This document shows positions 1 to 8,512 of a stretch of 47,152 bases of DNA, piece after piece. The translations under genes and the position numbers were made by a program. The notes under the pieces were generated by a model. That model was not told the origin of the DNA. It worked only from the letters and a program-made list of their open reading frames with translations, and searched no databases. Positions within the stretch are counted from its first letter, which is position 1. Each line of letters begins with the position of its first letter. The stretch is taken from positions 1 to 47,152 of the forward strand of contig UQTI01000015.1 in NCBI GenBank assembly GCA_900543975.1, read 5' to 3'. This DNA comes from an uncultured Prevotella sp. (lineage in GTDB: Bacteria > Bacteroidota > Bacteroidia > Bacteroidales > Bacteroidaceae).

Positions 1-130
1 TCTCATAGGTGGGTCGTCCGTCCTGAAGCCAGAACTTCACACTAACATTGCCGTTGGGCGATGTTACGGTCTGCGCTCCGGCCGCGAGGGTCATGAGGAG
101 GGCAAACGCCGATAAGAGTAATTTTCTCAT
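1..130 (-). CDS. GH97 glycoside hydrolase (SusB-like alpha-glucosidase), N-terminal fragment
   Basis: Only the first 43 codons are in the window; the gene runs off the left edge. The start is the ATG at 130-128. A signal peptide (MRKLLLSAFALLMTLAAGAQ) is followed by TVTSPNGNVSVKFWLQDG, which matches the opening strand of GH97 enzymes, where 'SP(D/N)..(V/L).(V/M)' followed by a line of the type 'G.PTYE' is usual. GH97 members such as SusB release glucose from alpha-glucosides in the periplasm. Its place beside a SusR-like regulator and opposite a GH66/GH31 operon fits a role in finishing oligosaccharide breakdown. The family call rests on a short N-terminus, so alpha-galactosidase-type GH97 cannot be excluded. 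Confidence 0.6.
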   Translation of the reverse strand, partial: MRKLLLSAFALLMTLAAGAQTVTSPNGNVSVKFWLQDGRPTYE

Positions 131-217
131 TTTTTATAATGTTATTATGTTCTTAAATAAATTGTTGCTCGATGTTTGCCTTTTGCTCGTTTTTGCCTCA
201 ACAAACAAAAGGTGTTG

Positions 218-254
218 CAAATTTAACATATATATCTAAGAAAAAGAGGACAAA
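218..254 (-). promoter_or_regulatory. Predicted GH97 promoter
   Basis: Read on the minus strand, the sequence is TACTTTGT, then a gap, then TAAATTTGCAA. The TTTG and TAAATTTG elements are separated by 25 bases, longer than the usual 19-21 of Bacteroidetes promoters. The same words with the same 25-base gap occur upstream of the SusC gene (19047-19083). The long spacer suggests dependence on an activator, presumably the neighbouring SusR-like protein; that part is inference. Confidence 0.5.
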
Positions 255-499
255 GTAACATAAATGTACATAATACAATTTTTCTCAACTCTTAACTTTC
301 TCTTTTTCAACCTATTACATGGACAAACATTTTGCCGAAGTACAAGGCATGCAATAAGTACTTTCATTTAAAAACCATAAAAAACTGAAATATTATAGAC
401 TTAGTGGCTAATATTAACGACTTTCTTTGCAAAACAACAAAAACAACGGATCTAATAAAAAAAACGTGGTAAAAAAGTAGAGATTTTGTTTTTTATTGC

Positions 500-507
500 T
501 ATCTTTG
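500..507 (+). promoter_or_regulatory. Predicted -7 box of the SusR-like gene
   Basis: TATCTTTG fits the Bacteroidetes TAnnTTTG consensus and lies about 108 bases before the start codon at 615. No TTTG at the usual distance upstream was found. Confidence 0.4.
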
Positions 508-614
508 CCTATTATTCCTTTTAGAAGGCCGTCTGATGCCAAGGGCAAACAGAAGGAAAAACAAGAAAAAGATAAGGGGAAGGAAGAAAACAAAACTATC
601 CAACAAGACAAATT

Positions 615-2240
615 ATGAACCGCATACTATTAGCTTTTATCATGCTCTTGCATGTCATCACCATCTCTGCCGACAACAAAGCCCAACTGCTCAAGCTCGA
701 CGAAGCGATAGAGCAGGTGGAGAAGCTTCAGACCAAGAAGATGATGAAGATCGACATGTTGCGCAACTCGTTGCGACGCTCTGCCAACGACAACGAGCGC
801 ATGTCGCTGTGTTATGACATCTTCAACGAGTTTCATGTGCTACAGTTCGACTCAGCACTCCACTATATAGACAAGGTGCAGGAGATGGCCATCAGGACGG
901 GCAACCGCCACATCAGAGAGATGGCCATCGTGGACAAGGCCGAGCTGTTGGGCATGGGAGGGTTCTACCCCGAAGCGATAGAGCTTCTTGACAAGGAGCC
1001 GCTCGACAGCACCGACAATAAGGTGATGTTCAAGAGCTACATCGCACATTTCAGGATCTATCTCTACTGGGCCGACTACTGCAACGATGCCGTCTTCGCA
1101 CCTATCTACCGCGAGCGTGCGAGCAAGAATTTGGAGACCGCCATGAGGTTCATAGGCGCGTCACCTGCTACCGAATATTATCGCGGCGAATATTATATTT
1201 ATGTGAAGCACGACAACAGAAACGCCCTTGAGTGCTATTTCCGCGTGCTCCGCTCCACACCTCATGATACCCGCGAATATGCCATGGCGGCATGTGCCGT
1301 GGCTCACAACTACAGCGCGAAGGGCGACATGGAGCACTACGAGTATTATCTTATCGAGGCGGCGCATAGCGACCTGCTCAACTGCACGCGCGAGAACATG
1401 GCGCTGCAAGACCTTGCCATGTTCCTTTATCAACAGGGCGAAGACAACATGGAGAGGGCTGAACGCTACATAAACCTCGCGATGGAAGACGCGAAACTGT
1501 TCAACAACCGCTTGCGCATAATAGAAATATCACAGAAACTGCCCGGCATCGTGGGAGCCTACAAGCAGCTGATGAAACGCCGCAACACCATGTTGCGAAT
1601 TTCCACCTTCGGCGTGTCGGCCCTGGCCATCATCCTTATCGTGTTTGTTTATTTCTTCATGAAGCAGAACCGACAGCTCAGCACGAAGCGCCGCGAGCTG
1701 TCTGAGAAAAACAGCGAGCTTACGTCGCTCAACGACCGGTTGCACACGCTCAACGACCGGCTGCTCGACACCAACCGCCGACGGGAGCATCTGGCAAAGT
1801 TGTATATCGACCTCTGCGCCAACTTCATTGACCGTCTGGCAAAGTTTGAACTGCTGGTCAAGCGCAAGATCAAGGCAAACCAGATAAAGGAACTGCTGTC
1901 CATGGCCTCATCGTCGAAGATGTCGGACGAGGATGCTGCCTCGTTCCTCAATCGTTTCGACAAGGCGTTCCTGGACCTCTACCCCACTTTTGTGGACGAG
2001 TTTAACGAGCTGCTTCTGCCCGATGCCAAGATTCTGCCACGCAAGGGCGTGTCGCTGCTCACCACAGAACTTCGCATCTTCGCCCTCGTGCGCCTTGGCG
2101 TGACCGAGAGCAGCGAGATATCGGCCCTGCTGTTCTACACCCCCCGCACCATCTACAACTATCGCTCATCGGTGAAGAGCAAGGCCATAAATCGCGACAC
2201 CTTCGAACAAGACGTCATGAAGCTGTGCACGGTCATTTGA
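615..2240 (+). CDS. SusR-like membrane-spanning transcriptional regulator
   Basis: The 541-residue protein has an N-terminal signal or anchor (residues 1-19), a helical TPR-like sensor region (about 25-320), one transmembrane helix (about 326-348), a coiled coil (about 350-395), and a C-terminal helix-turn-helix (about 483-524, around LTTELRIFALVRLGV and TPRTIYNYRSSVK). This arrangement and length match SusR, the inner-membrane activator of the starch locus in Bacteroides thetaiotaomicron, and related DUF6377-type regulators. The sensor is expected in the periplasm and the DNA-binding part in the cytoplasm. It is divergent from the GH97 gene and convergent with the SusC operon, so it is the obvious regulator of both. 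An alpha-glucan oligosaccharide such as isomaltose or maltose is the likely inducer, but the ligand cannot be read from the sequence. Confidence 0.75.
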   Translation: MNRILLAFIMLLHVITISADNKAQLLKLDEAIEQVEKLQTKKMMKIDMLRNSLRRSANDNERMSLCYDIFNEFHVLQFDSALHYIDKVQEMAIRTGNRHIREMAIVDKAELLGMGGFYPEAIELLDKEPLDSTDNKVMFKSYIAHFRIYLYWADYCNDAVFAPIYRERASKNLETAMRFIGASPATEYYRGEYYIYVKHDNRNALECYFRVLRSTPHDTREYAMAACAVAHNYSAKGDMEHYEYYLIEAAHSDLLNCTRENMALQDLAMFLYQQGEDNMERAERYINLAMEDAKLFNNRLRIIEISQKLPGIVGAYKQLMKRRNTMLRISTFGVSALAIILIVFVYFFMKQNRQLSTKRRELSEKNSELTSLNDRLHTLNDRLLDTNRRREHLAKLYIDLCANFIDRLAKFELLVKRKIKANQIKELLSMASSSKMSDEDAASFLNRFDKAFLDLYPTFVDEFNELLLPDAKILPRKGVSLLTTELRIFALVRLGVTESSEISALLFYTPRTIYNYRSSVKSKAINRDTFEQDVMKLCTVI

Positions 2241-2257
2241 AAACGTGGAATTAAAGA

Positions 2258-2299
2258 CGGAGTTTGCACAGCCTTTAAAGGGCGGAGTTTGCACAGCCT
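2258..2299. repeat. 17-bp direct repeat, period 25
   Basis: CGGAGTTTGCACAGCCT occurs at 2258-2274 and again at 2283-2299, just after the stop codon of the SusR-like gene and before the shared terminator. Purpose unknown. Confidence 0.7.
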
Positions 2300-2348
2300 C
2301 CAACCATAAGGAAGAAAAAAAACAAGATCTTTCATGAAGACAACAAGA

Positions 2349-2402
2349 AAGCCCGATTGCCGACAACAACAGATAAGCGTTGTCTGCAATCGGGCTTTTT
2401 TG
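2349..2402. terminator. Strong hairpin between the convergent regulator and operon ends
   Basis: Arms 2349-2367 and 2379-2397 pair over 19 bases with one mismatch (AAGCCCGATTGC and GCAATCGGGCTT at the ends), with an 11-base loop and a T run to 2402. It clearly serves the plus-strand regulator gene. The A-containing left flank may let it also end the leftward operon. Confidence 0.85.
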
Positions 2403-2443
2403 TCGGCTCAACAATCTATGTGAAGCGTTTTCACGCCACTTTT

Positions 2444-3325
2444 TTATTTCATTACCTTGCGAGCCTTGCCGTTGTTGTCGACAACGATAGTGAGGCCCTT
2501 TGCGGCAGCGTTGCTCTTCACACCGGCGATGGTGTAATAGGCTGCGGGAGCCGCGGTTGTGCCCTTCACGACACCGATGCCTGAAGGAGTGTGCTTCTGG
2601 ATAGAGATGGTCATGGCCGCAACGTCTACCTTAACGTCATAGGTTCCTGCCTCGGCGATGTTCCACTTGTTGTCGTCGTCGCCGCCAAACACCATCTTGG
2701 TGTCATCTGAAAGGTCACGAAGATAGAAGGTCTGGTCATAACCGCAATACTTGTTGACAGCAATCTTCATCTCACCAGGCACGAGGTCGGCGGTAGCGGA
2801 GAACACGCATGGGTTGGCAGCATCCTGAACGAGCAAGATGCCATCGCTAATACTCCAGCTGCCGGGTGTGGCACTACCAATCATCCACAGAGCGGTGTGG
2901 TTGATCTCATGGTCCTGATAAGCAGCCTTGCTGACCGTAACCTTGTTGTTTGCAAGATCGCACACGATGTCATAGTTGGCTTTCTCGCTCACCTTAAACT
3001 TGCAGTCTTTGCCGTTGTCGTTGTCTGACGACACGAGGGCTGTAGCCACACCGCTGTTAAGCACAACGTCGTTGTCGCCGGCACGAAACTCAAGACCGCC
3101 CCAACATGCCTCGGTAAGAAACTTGAAGCCAGCATCGGCCTTGAGGTTTACGGTAGCCTTCCATACGTCGGGCTGCTCTGCTGTGTTAAACATCACGATG
3201 CTGTTGTCAATCGACCAACCGCCCCACACACCGTCACCAACCACCATCAGACGCTCTACAGCGTTGGCTGTCATGACACACGCTGCGAACAGAACGCAGC
3301 TCAACACTCGACGAGTAAAATTCAT
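2444..3325 (-). CDS. Secreted two-module SusE/F-like glycan-binding protein
   Basis: The last gene of the operon encodes about 293 residues from the ATG at 3325 (an in-frame ATG at 3334 is also possible). It has a signal peptide (MNFTRRVLSCVLFAACVMTANA) without a lipobox, then two modules of about 115 residues. Each opens with the SusE/F-type line: LMVVGDGVWGGWSID and LWMIGSATPGSWSIS. A short tail ending in a KxxRKVMK-like sequence resembles Prevotella C-terminal sorting tails. Both modules and the linker (KAAYQDHEIN) closely resemble the two modules at the C-terminus of the GH66 enzyme (SAYQDKPVD), so this looks like a stand-alone copy of that binding region. It probably binds alpha-glucan at the surface or outside the cell. 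The specific ligand is not visible. Confidence 0.65.
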   Translation of the reverse strand: MNFTRRVLSCVLFAACVMTANAVERLMVVGDGVWGGWSIDNSIVMFNTAEQPDVWKATVNLKADAGFKFLTEACWGGLEFRAGDNDVVLNSGVATALVSSDNDNGKDCKFKVSEKANYDIVCDLANNKVTVSKAAYQDHEINHTALWMIGSATPGSWSISDGILLVQDAANPCVFSATADLVPGEMKIAVNKYCGYDQTFYLRDLSDDTKMVFGGDDDNKWNIAEAGTYDVKVDVAAMTISIQKHTPSGIGVVKGTTAAPAAYYTIAGVKSNAAAKGLTIVVDNNGKARKVMK

Positions 3326-3443
3326 AATTCTCATAATTTAACAGTTTTAATTTTTATAAAATGTTAGTTGTCTGTTATGAAGCATGTCTTCAATCAAGAT
3401 CATGTCTCTTCGTTTTTTTCTTCTTTCTTTTTCTTGTTTTTCC

Positions 3444-3626
3444 TCACTCCTCACCGTCAAACCAGCAGTCATATTGCTTCTTGCCCAAAGCCACTTCAGG
3501 ATCCATCTGCTCGTTTTTCGTCTCAAGTTCTTGGCTTTGTTTTTTCGAATTGAAATTGTCGAGCAAGCAAGAGCCTTGCAAAGGCACCACATTGACAAGA
3601 GGACGTGTATATTTTGCTTTTTCCAT
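3444..3626 (-). CDS. Small protein of unknown function (60 residues) in the glucan operon
   Basis: The ORF from ATG 3626 encodes MEKAKYTRPLVNVVPLQG..., 60 residues with a hydrophilic C-terminal half rich in K, Q and E. The opening 'MEKxKYxRPxVxVVxLxxxxxLL' resembles the many small Bacteroidales proteins that begin this way and lie near secreted or surface genes; their function is unknown. It sits between the GH66 gene and the binding-protein gene with its own start. An upstream in-frame ATG at 3665 would add 13 residues. No signal peptide is seen. I consider it probably real, but there is no functional evidence. Confidence 0.5.
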   Translation of the reverse strand: MEKAKYTRPLVNVVPLQGSCLLDNFNSKKQSQELETKNEQMDPEVALGKKQYDCWFDGEE

Positions 3627-3687
3627 AATAGCATTTTTTTGATAACATCTTTTTGTAAGATTCATATATTCGATTAATTATGAACAC

Positions 3688-6600
3688 CTACTTAACAACA
3701 ACCTTTTTGCCTTTCTCCACATGCAAGCCCTTCGTTGAAGCAGGCACCTTGATGCCAGCGAGGTTGTAACAGCTGTTGGGCGTTGGACTGTTGGCAGCAA
3801 AAGAAGCAATCGAGGTTGTGCCGTTGCCAAGATCTATCATTACGGCTTTGGCACCAGCCATGTCTGAAGGGAGAGCGAGGTAAGCCTTGTTTGCAGCGAT
3901 GGTGCCGTCTTTGGTAGGATAGAAGCCAATGCCCTCGTTGCCGTTGGCAAGGATATAGTTGGTAAAGCCGTCGGCTTCGCTTTTAATGTAGGTATCCGTG
4001 AGCACTCCGCGCAGAAGGTTGTCTACATGAGCACCGTTGTCCTTGCAGAAAGGAAGGACGTAAGAACCTTGTGCGCCATGAAGCAACAAGCCTGTACCTG
4101 GCGACGAAAGGTCCAACGGTTTCATCGTGACCTTTGTGATGGCACCGTTGGCGCATGCGGAGCCGCCATTGCTTGTTTGGCCGTCCGTCTTTGTGGCCAC
4201 AGCCACATAAGCATCGAGACCCGACACCGAGGCCCAGTTGATGGGTTTGTCGCAACAATAGGTAGCATAGCCCGATGCGCCGACATTGACGGTGGTCTGG
4301 CTTTCTATGCTCACATCGTTGGTGAGCTTGTTCACGGTCACGAAATAGTAGCCGTCGTTGGGTGCGACCCACTTGCGGTCGCCTGTTTCGCTGTTCAGGA
4401 CCGTCATCTTGTCTGCCGACTCGCCCATGCAGAACATCGTCTGATCCCAATATTCGTTGATGGTGTTTGTAGCAAACTTAAAGTCGTTGCCTTTCTCTAT
4501 AGGTAGCTGACCTGTGAGGACATAAGGCTTTGAAAGGTCTGTAGGCACAAGAGGCGTGGCCTGCGAGAGGTTCCAGTTGCCTTCAGCGCCAACAACATAA
4601 AGAGCAGGGAAGCGGTCAACGGGTTTATCCTGGTAAGCCGACATGTCTACCTTTATGATCATGTGGGCAAGGTCGAGCGTGATGTCGTAGTTGGCATCCT
4701 CGCTCACCGTATATTTATAATCGTCCGAACCGCAGAAGAGCACGTTTGCCGTGTTATAGCCCTGCTTGAACTCAAAGTTTTCATACTCGGCATTATAGCT
4801 TTTGCAGACATCCCAACTGAAATTGTTATTCGAGTTTATCGACTCTGTGCTCACGGTAACAAACTTAAACGGCTTGCCTTTCGTTATGTAGGCCGTAGCG
4901 GTGAACACATCGTTGTCGTCCTTGATCATCTGTATGCCGTCTTTAATGCTCCAGGCAATGCTTTCATCTGTCTGCACGCCGTCGCCCGTTATGAAGATGT
5001 TGTCTTCAACATTTTTATATTCAACCACCGCCATGGTCCAATATTCCACTGAAGGAAGGACGAACGAGAGGTCGGAACCGTTTTGCTTGAACGACAACTC
5101 CTTCACGGCGCCGCCGTCGATGTCAGGACTTGCAACCCACAACTTGCCTACAGGGCGTGCGACCTTTACCGTTACGGGGATGTTGGTCTTCAATGCTGGC
5201 GCGGGGCGTGTGCCGTTGACATCGCGCCACGACAGGTCGTCGGTGTTGGTGAAGTTGAGGAAGTGGACAACATCCTTGTCTTCGATCCTCTTTGCGAACG
5301 TTGTCATGGTGCGAGCTTTAGGCGGCCATGCGGTTATGGCCACATCAGCAGCAGAGGTGGAGACCTCAGCCTTGAGCTCCGACTGGTCCAACGACGTGCC
5401 ACGAAGGAGGTTCTGGTAGGCGGTGAGAAAGTCGTAATAGTGGACAAGGCGTTGCTTCAGCTCATCGTCCATCTGCAATGGGGCGGCAGGGAAATACTCG
5501 CGTGTGAGCATGTGGTCACCGATCTCAAGATGAGAGCCGCCGAGGGCAAACATCACGGCATCGGCAAGCAGCACGCCAGGGGTGTTGACCTTTGTGTCGG
5601 GCCGTTTGTCGTTGCCCGCCTTGTCGTAGTTGATGTAGGCGGCGAAGACCGTGGAGCGTTGTTGGTTGCTGCACTTGTCGTTCTCCTTTATGATGTCGTA
5701 GAGGTTGGCAAAATTCTGTTCTGGCGATCCGCCATAGCCGTTGCCGTTTCCCCACACCTCGTTATAGCAGAAGTCGACATTGTCCTTCACGATATAATAG
5801 GTGCCGAAGCCCGACACAGCGTTCATGACAAGCGTTTTCTCGGGATGCGCCGTCTTCATGGCGGCGAGGAAAGGCTCATAGGCCTCGTAGAGCACCACGT
5901 TGTTGTGGTTACAGTCGAACACCTCGCCACGATTGCCGAGTTGGTCGACCTGAAAGCCGTCGAAGTCGAAATTGTTGTAAACCTCGTCGCAGCGGTCTTT
6001 CATGTAGCTTATCCATCCCTCGTTGCCAGGGTTCTGAAGGTAGATGTTGCTCGCCCATGACGACGGCAGGCCGTGATAATCTTGATAGAAACGGCCCGCC
6101 GCATCTTTCTTCAGCAATGCCCATTCGGGCTTCACACCATCTTTGTCGGCATCCTTCCACGCGCCAAAGCAGAGGTCGTAGAAGATCGATTTCATGCCAT
6201 ACTTATGCTGCTCGGCGATGTAGTTTTTCACATATTCCACTCCCACCCATCGGTTGCTGATGTCCTGATACCATTGTGTGAGCGAGCCGTCAGCGTTAAA
6301 CTTTACTGGCTTGTGGTGCTTCCACTGCCAGTCTTGAAATTGCACGCCGTTGATGTGGAGACGGTTCAGATATGCCATCTCCGTCTTTATATTAGCGTTC
6401 TTGTCGACGTTGCCCTGGTAATTGTCAAAATCGGCCACGAAGCCATAGCGCGGGAAGCGCGTCCACTGGCTCGACACATCAACGGCGATGGTGCCCACTA
6501 TTGTCTCGGTGCCGTCGGCAGCGGTGGTGAACAGCTCTGCCATGTAACCCTGATAATCAGCCGTCGGCGGTGTCCATGTCCATGAGCTTGACGTAAGCCG

Positions 6601-6816
6601 TGCTGTCTCCACGACGGCAGAGCCGTGGCGGTAACGTATGTTGGTGTTGGCGGGCATGGTGCCCACAGCCTTGAACGTGACCGTCTGTCCGGGCGCATAG
6701 CACGCCTTGTCTGTTGTAACTTCAAGCGAGGGAGCCCATGTGGCAGCAGAGGCAGAGAGAGCTGAAGCGCAAGCCAGCACGCATGAGAGCATTATGTTTT
6801 TATAACTTTGCATCAT
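3688..6816 (-). CDS. GH66 dextranase-type enzyme with two SusE/F-like modules
   Basis: The 1042-residue protein has a signal peptide (to about residue 24), an N-terminal beta domain (about 25-115), a GH66 TIM barrel (about 120-500), a C-terminal beta domain (about 500-640), two SusE/F-like modules (about 645-890), and a tail ending KGLHVEKGKKVVVK. The catalytic nucleophile is probably Asp291 (DGFQVDQLG) and the acid/base Glu353 (YNEVWGNG), matching the Asp/Glu pair and spacing in streptococcal dextranase. GH66 enzymes cut internal alpha-1,6 bonds of dextran (endo-dextranase) or make cyclic isomaltooligosaccharides. The added binding modules are unusual for GH66 and would hold substrate near the active site. 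No lipobox is present, so it is likely exported and sorted by its tail. It is the key enzyme that defines the locus as targeting alpha-1,6-glucan. Confidence 0.85.
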   Translation of the reverse strand: MMQSYKNIMLSCVLACASALSASAATWAPSLEVTTDKACYAPGQTVTFKAVGTMPANTNIRYRHGSAVVETARLTSSSWTWTPPTADYQGYMAELFTTAADGTETIVGTIAVDVSSQWTRFPRYGFVADFDNYQGNVDKNANIKTEMAYLNRLHINGVQFQDWQWKHHKPVKFNADGSLTQWYQDISNRWVGVEYVKNYIAEQHKYGMKSIFYDLCFGAWKDADKDGVKPEWALLKKDAAGRFYQDYHGLPSSWASNIYLQNPGNEGWISYMKDRCDEVYNNFDFDGFQVDQLGNRGEVFDCNHNNVVLYEAYEPFLAAMKTAHPEKTLVMNAVSGFGTYYIVKDNVDFCYNEVWGNGNGYGGSPEQNFANLYDIIKENDKCSNQQRSTVFAAYINYDKAGNDKRPDTKVNTPGVLLADAVMFALGGSHLEIGDHMLTREYFPAAPLQMDDELKQRLVHYYDFLTAYQNLLRGTSLDQSELKAEVSTSAADVAITAWPPKARTMTTFAKRIEDKDVVHFLNFTNTDDLSWRDVNGTRPAPALKTNIPVTVKVARPVGKLWVASPDIDGGAVKELSFKQNGSDLSFVLPSVEYWTMAVVEYKNVEDNIFITGDGVQTDESIAWSIKDGIQMIKDDNDVFTATAYITKGKPFKFVTVSTESINSNNNFSWDVCKSYNAEYENFEFKQGYNTANVLFCGSDDYKYTVSEDANYDITLDLAHMIIKVDMSAYQDKPVDRFPALYVVGAEGNWNLSQATPLVPTDLSKPYVLTGQLPIEKGNDFKFATNTINEYWDQTMFCMGESADKMTVLNSETGDRKWVAPNDGYYFVTVNKLTNDVSIESQTTVNVGASGYATYCCDKPINWASVSGLDAYVAVATKTDGQTSNGGSACANGAITKVTMKPLDLSSPGTGLLLHGAQGSYVLPFCKDNGAHVDNLLRGVLTDTYIKSEADGFTNYILANGNEGIGFYPTKDGTIAANKAYLALPSDMAGAKAVMIDLGNGTTSIASFAANSPTPNSCYNLAGIKVPASTKGLHVEKGKKVVVK

Positions 6817-7052
6817 CTATAGTTTAAAGAATTACGCAATCAATAGATTTTAAGATTTGTTTTATCAAAGGATCGGTTTGCAGCACCAATGATTTTGATT
6901 TGTTGCATCTGTTTTCTATGTGCAACACCAATGTTTTCTATGTGCTGCATCAAAGGATAGGTAAAAGAAATGGCCGATAAAAATCTATTTTTTCAACATA
7001 TCTATGTTCTATAGTTTTTTAACGACCATTTTCTTCCTTAAGTTTTAAAAGA
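6817..7052 (-). repeat. Intergenic region with two 22-bp-spaced repeats upstream of GH66
   Basis: This 236-base gap inside the operon holds the word GTTTTCTATGTG at 6911-6922 and 6933-6944, a period of 22 bases. Short variants of a 'GC(A/T)GCA(C/T)CAA' sequence lie around them. It may contain an internal promoter or processing site, but no clear -7 box was found. Confidence 0.4.
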
Positions 7053-8462
7053 TCAGTTTACCACAACCTTTTTGACAACCGATTCGCCAGAGGCAGTGGC
7101 CTTAACCACATACACCCCTTTGGAAAGGTTTGACACCACGGTGCCGTCTGACATTGCCATGTGTGAAGCGACGAGCTGTCCGCTACCCGCATGAACGGTA
7201 ACATCGGCGGGGACTGATGAAGTCACAACATTTATGGTGCCGTGGTTGGCAGCTATGCAGATGTCGAAAACGCCGCATGAGCCATCATTACGCTTGATGT
7301 TGTTTATGCCTGTCACCTCGTTGTCCTTGGCTTCGGTCTGGGCAGCGCCGAGATACTCGCCGCGAAGAGTCTCCTTGAACGTGTTCACCGTCAGGCGGTA
7401 ACGTCCGTTGCGCGAGATGGTCCACTTGGTGTCGGGACCGCCTGTTGAGCGCAGATTACTGGTGCCCTCAACGGGAGCGTCGGCGGTGTAAGGATGGAAT
7501 GTTGTCTCAAACCAGCTCTGTGTGGTGAGGATCTTAAGCTTTGACGGCTCCTCGCGCGACTCTTTCCAGTCGGTGGTGAGCACACCCTCCCACACCATCT
7601 CTTCGTCGTTGGCGGGGTTGTTGGTGAAACGTATTGTAGAGGGCGAGTCCCAATAGTTCCATGAGAGTTGGCAGCAGCCGCCCACGACATACAGTTCCTT
7701 GCAGGGCTTGAACATCGTTCCGTAGACCGAATTGTTGTCTTTCACGGCATAGACGGTATATTTGCCCGGCACGCACACGCTCCATCCTTCAGCCTCAGCA
7801 TCGGTTGTGGTCTTGAGGGGAGCGGCTAAACCCTTTCCGAACGTTATGTCGACGCCCTCAAGCAGAGGGGTGTAATAAACGGTCGAGGCGGTGGGCGTGG
7901 CGGTGTTCATGAGGATGATGTTGCCCGCCTTCAGTTCGAGAGCCGCCTTAAACTCCACTCCGCCAAACGCCTGCACCTCAACGGTCTTGCCGTCAAGAGC
8001 AGAGCCCGTAGCATAGAGCTTCTCAGGAAGCGCCGCGTCGACGGTCTTTTCATAGACCGTCATCTTCATGCTTCGCAGATCCACATAAACGGTGTACTCG
8101 CCCGTTGCCGCAGGCTTAAACTTACGGTCTTTGCTGCCGTCCAAAGCCCTGTCGGCATAGAAGTCGAGGTCATAGGTGTGGCCTGCCTCTATCTTCTGGT
8201 CCGAGGTTGAGCTCACGATGTGCTTGTGCCATTCGCGTGTGTTCATAAACTTAAACTCCTTGCCTTCCGTCAACTTGCCTGTCCAACGGAACACGCCCTC
8301 GTCAATTTTCTGCATGTCGGGGGTGCCGCCGATGTCCCACGAGTAAGGCGTCGCGTCGCCTACGATATAAAGCTGCGTCAGCTCAAGCGAGTTGGACATG
8401 TCGCCTGCCTTTGCCACGAAAGCAACGAGGGCAAGGCATATAATGGTTAAAAGCTTTTTCAT
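7053..8462 (-). CDS. Secreted SusF-like glycan-binding protein
   Basis: About 469 residues from the ATG at 8462; an upstream in-frame ATG at 8486 would add eight. The signal peptide (MKKLLTIICLALVAFVAKA) has no lipobox. The first module starts with LYIVGDATPYSWDIG and a later one with LYVVGGCCQLSWNYW, both in the SusE/F style; a middle region (about 145-250) is a different beta domain. The C-terminus, GVYVVKATASGESVVKKVVVN, is a good match to a type IX (Por) secretion sorting tail. The gene lies between the GH31 and GH66 genes and probably encodes an extracellular alpha-glucan-binding component. Unlike true SusF it does not look like a lipoprotein. Confidence 0.65.
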   Translation of the reverse strand: MKKLLTIICLALVAFVAKAGDMSNSLELTQLYIVGDATPYSWDIGGTPDMQKIDEGVFRWTGKLTEGKEFKFMNTREWHKHIVSSTSDQKIEAGHTYDLDFYADRALDGSKDRKFKPAATGEYTVYVDLRSMKMTVYEKTVDAALPEKLYATGSALDGKTVEVQAFGGVEFKAALELKAGNIILMNTATPTASTVYYTPLLEGVDITFGKGLAAPLKTTTDAEAEGWSVCVPGKYTVYAVKDNNSVYGTMFKPCKELYVVGGCCQLSWNYWDSPSTIRFTNNPANDEEMVWEGVLTTDWKESREEPSKLKILTTQSWFETTFHPYTADAPVEGTSNLRSTGGPDTKWTISRNGRYRLTVNTFKETLRGEYLGAAQTEAKDNEVTGINNIKRNDGSCGVFDICIAANHGTINVVTSSVPADVTVHAGSGQLVASHMAMSDGTVVSNLSKGVYVVKATASGESVVKKVVVN

Positions 8463-8512
8463 AATTGTTTGTTTTCTGATGTTCATTGATGAAACAGATC
8501 TTCAAGAGAAGA

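Larger units (their letters stand above)
131..614. other. Divergent intergenic region between GH97 and the SusR-like gene
   Basis: This 484-base AT-rich stretch separates two divergent genes and carries the promoters for both. The leftward GH97 promoter lies at 218-254. A rightward -7 box lies at 500-507. No convincing ORF, tRNA or hairpin terminator was seen in the rest. Confidence 0.6.

Noticed and set aside
536..817. Basic ORF overlapping the start of the SusR-like gene
   Set aside because: It is out of frame with a clearly conserved protein and starts in AT-rich leader sequence.
5083..6060. A 325-codon antisense frame over the GH66 gene
   Set aside because: The GH66 motifs on the other strand are decisive; the antisense product has no recognisable feature.
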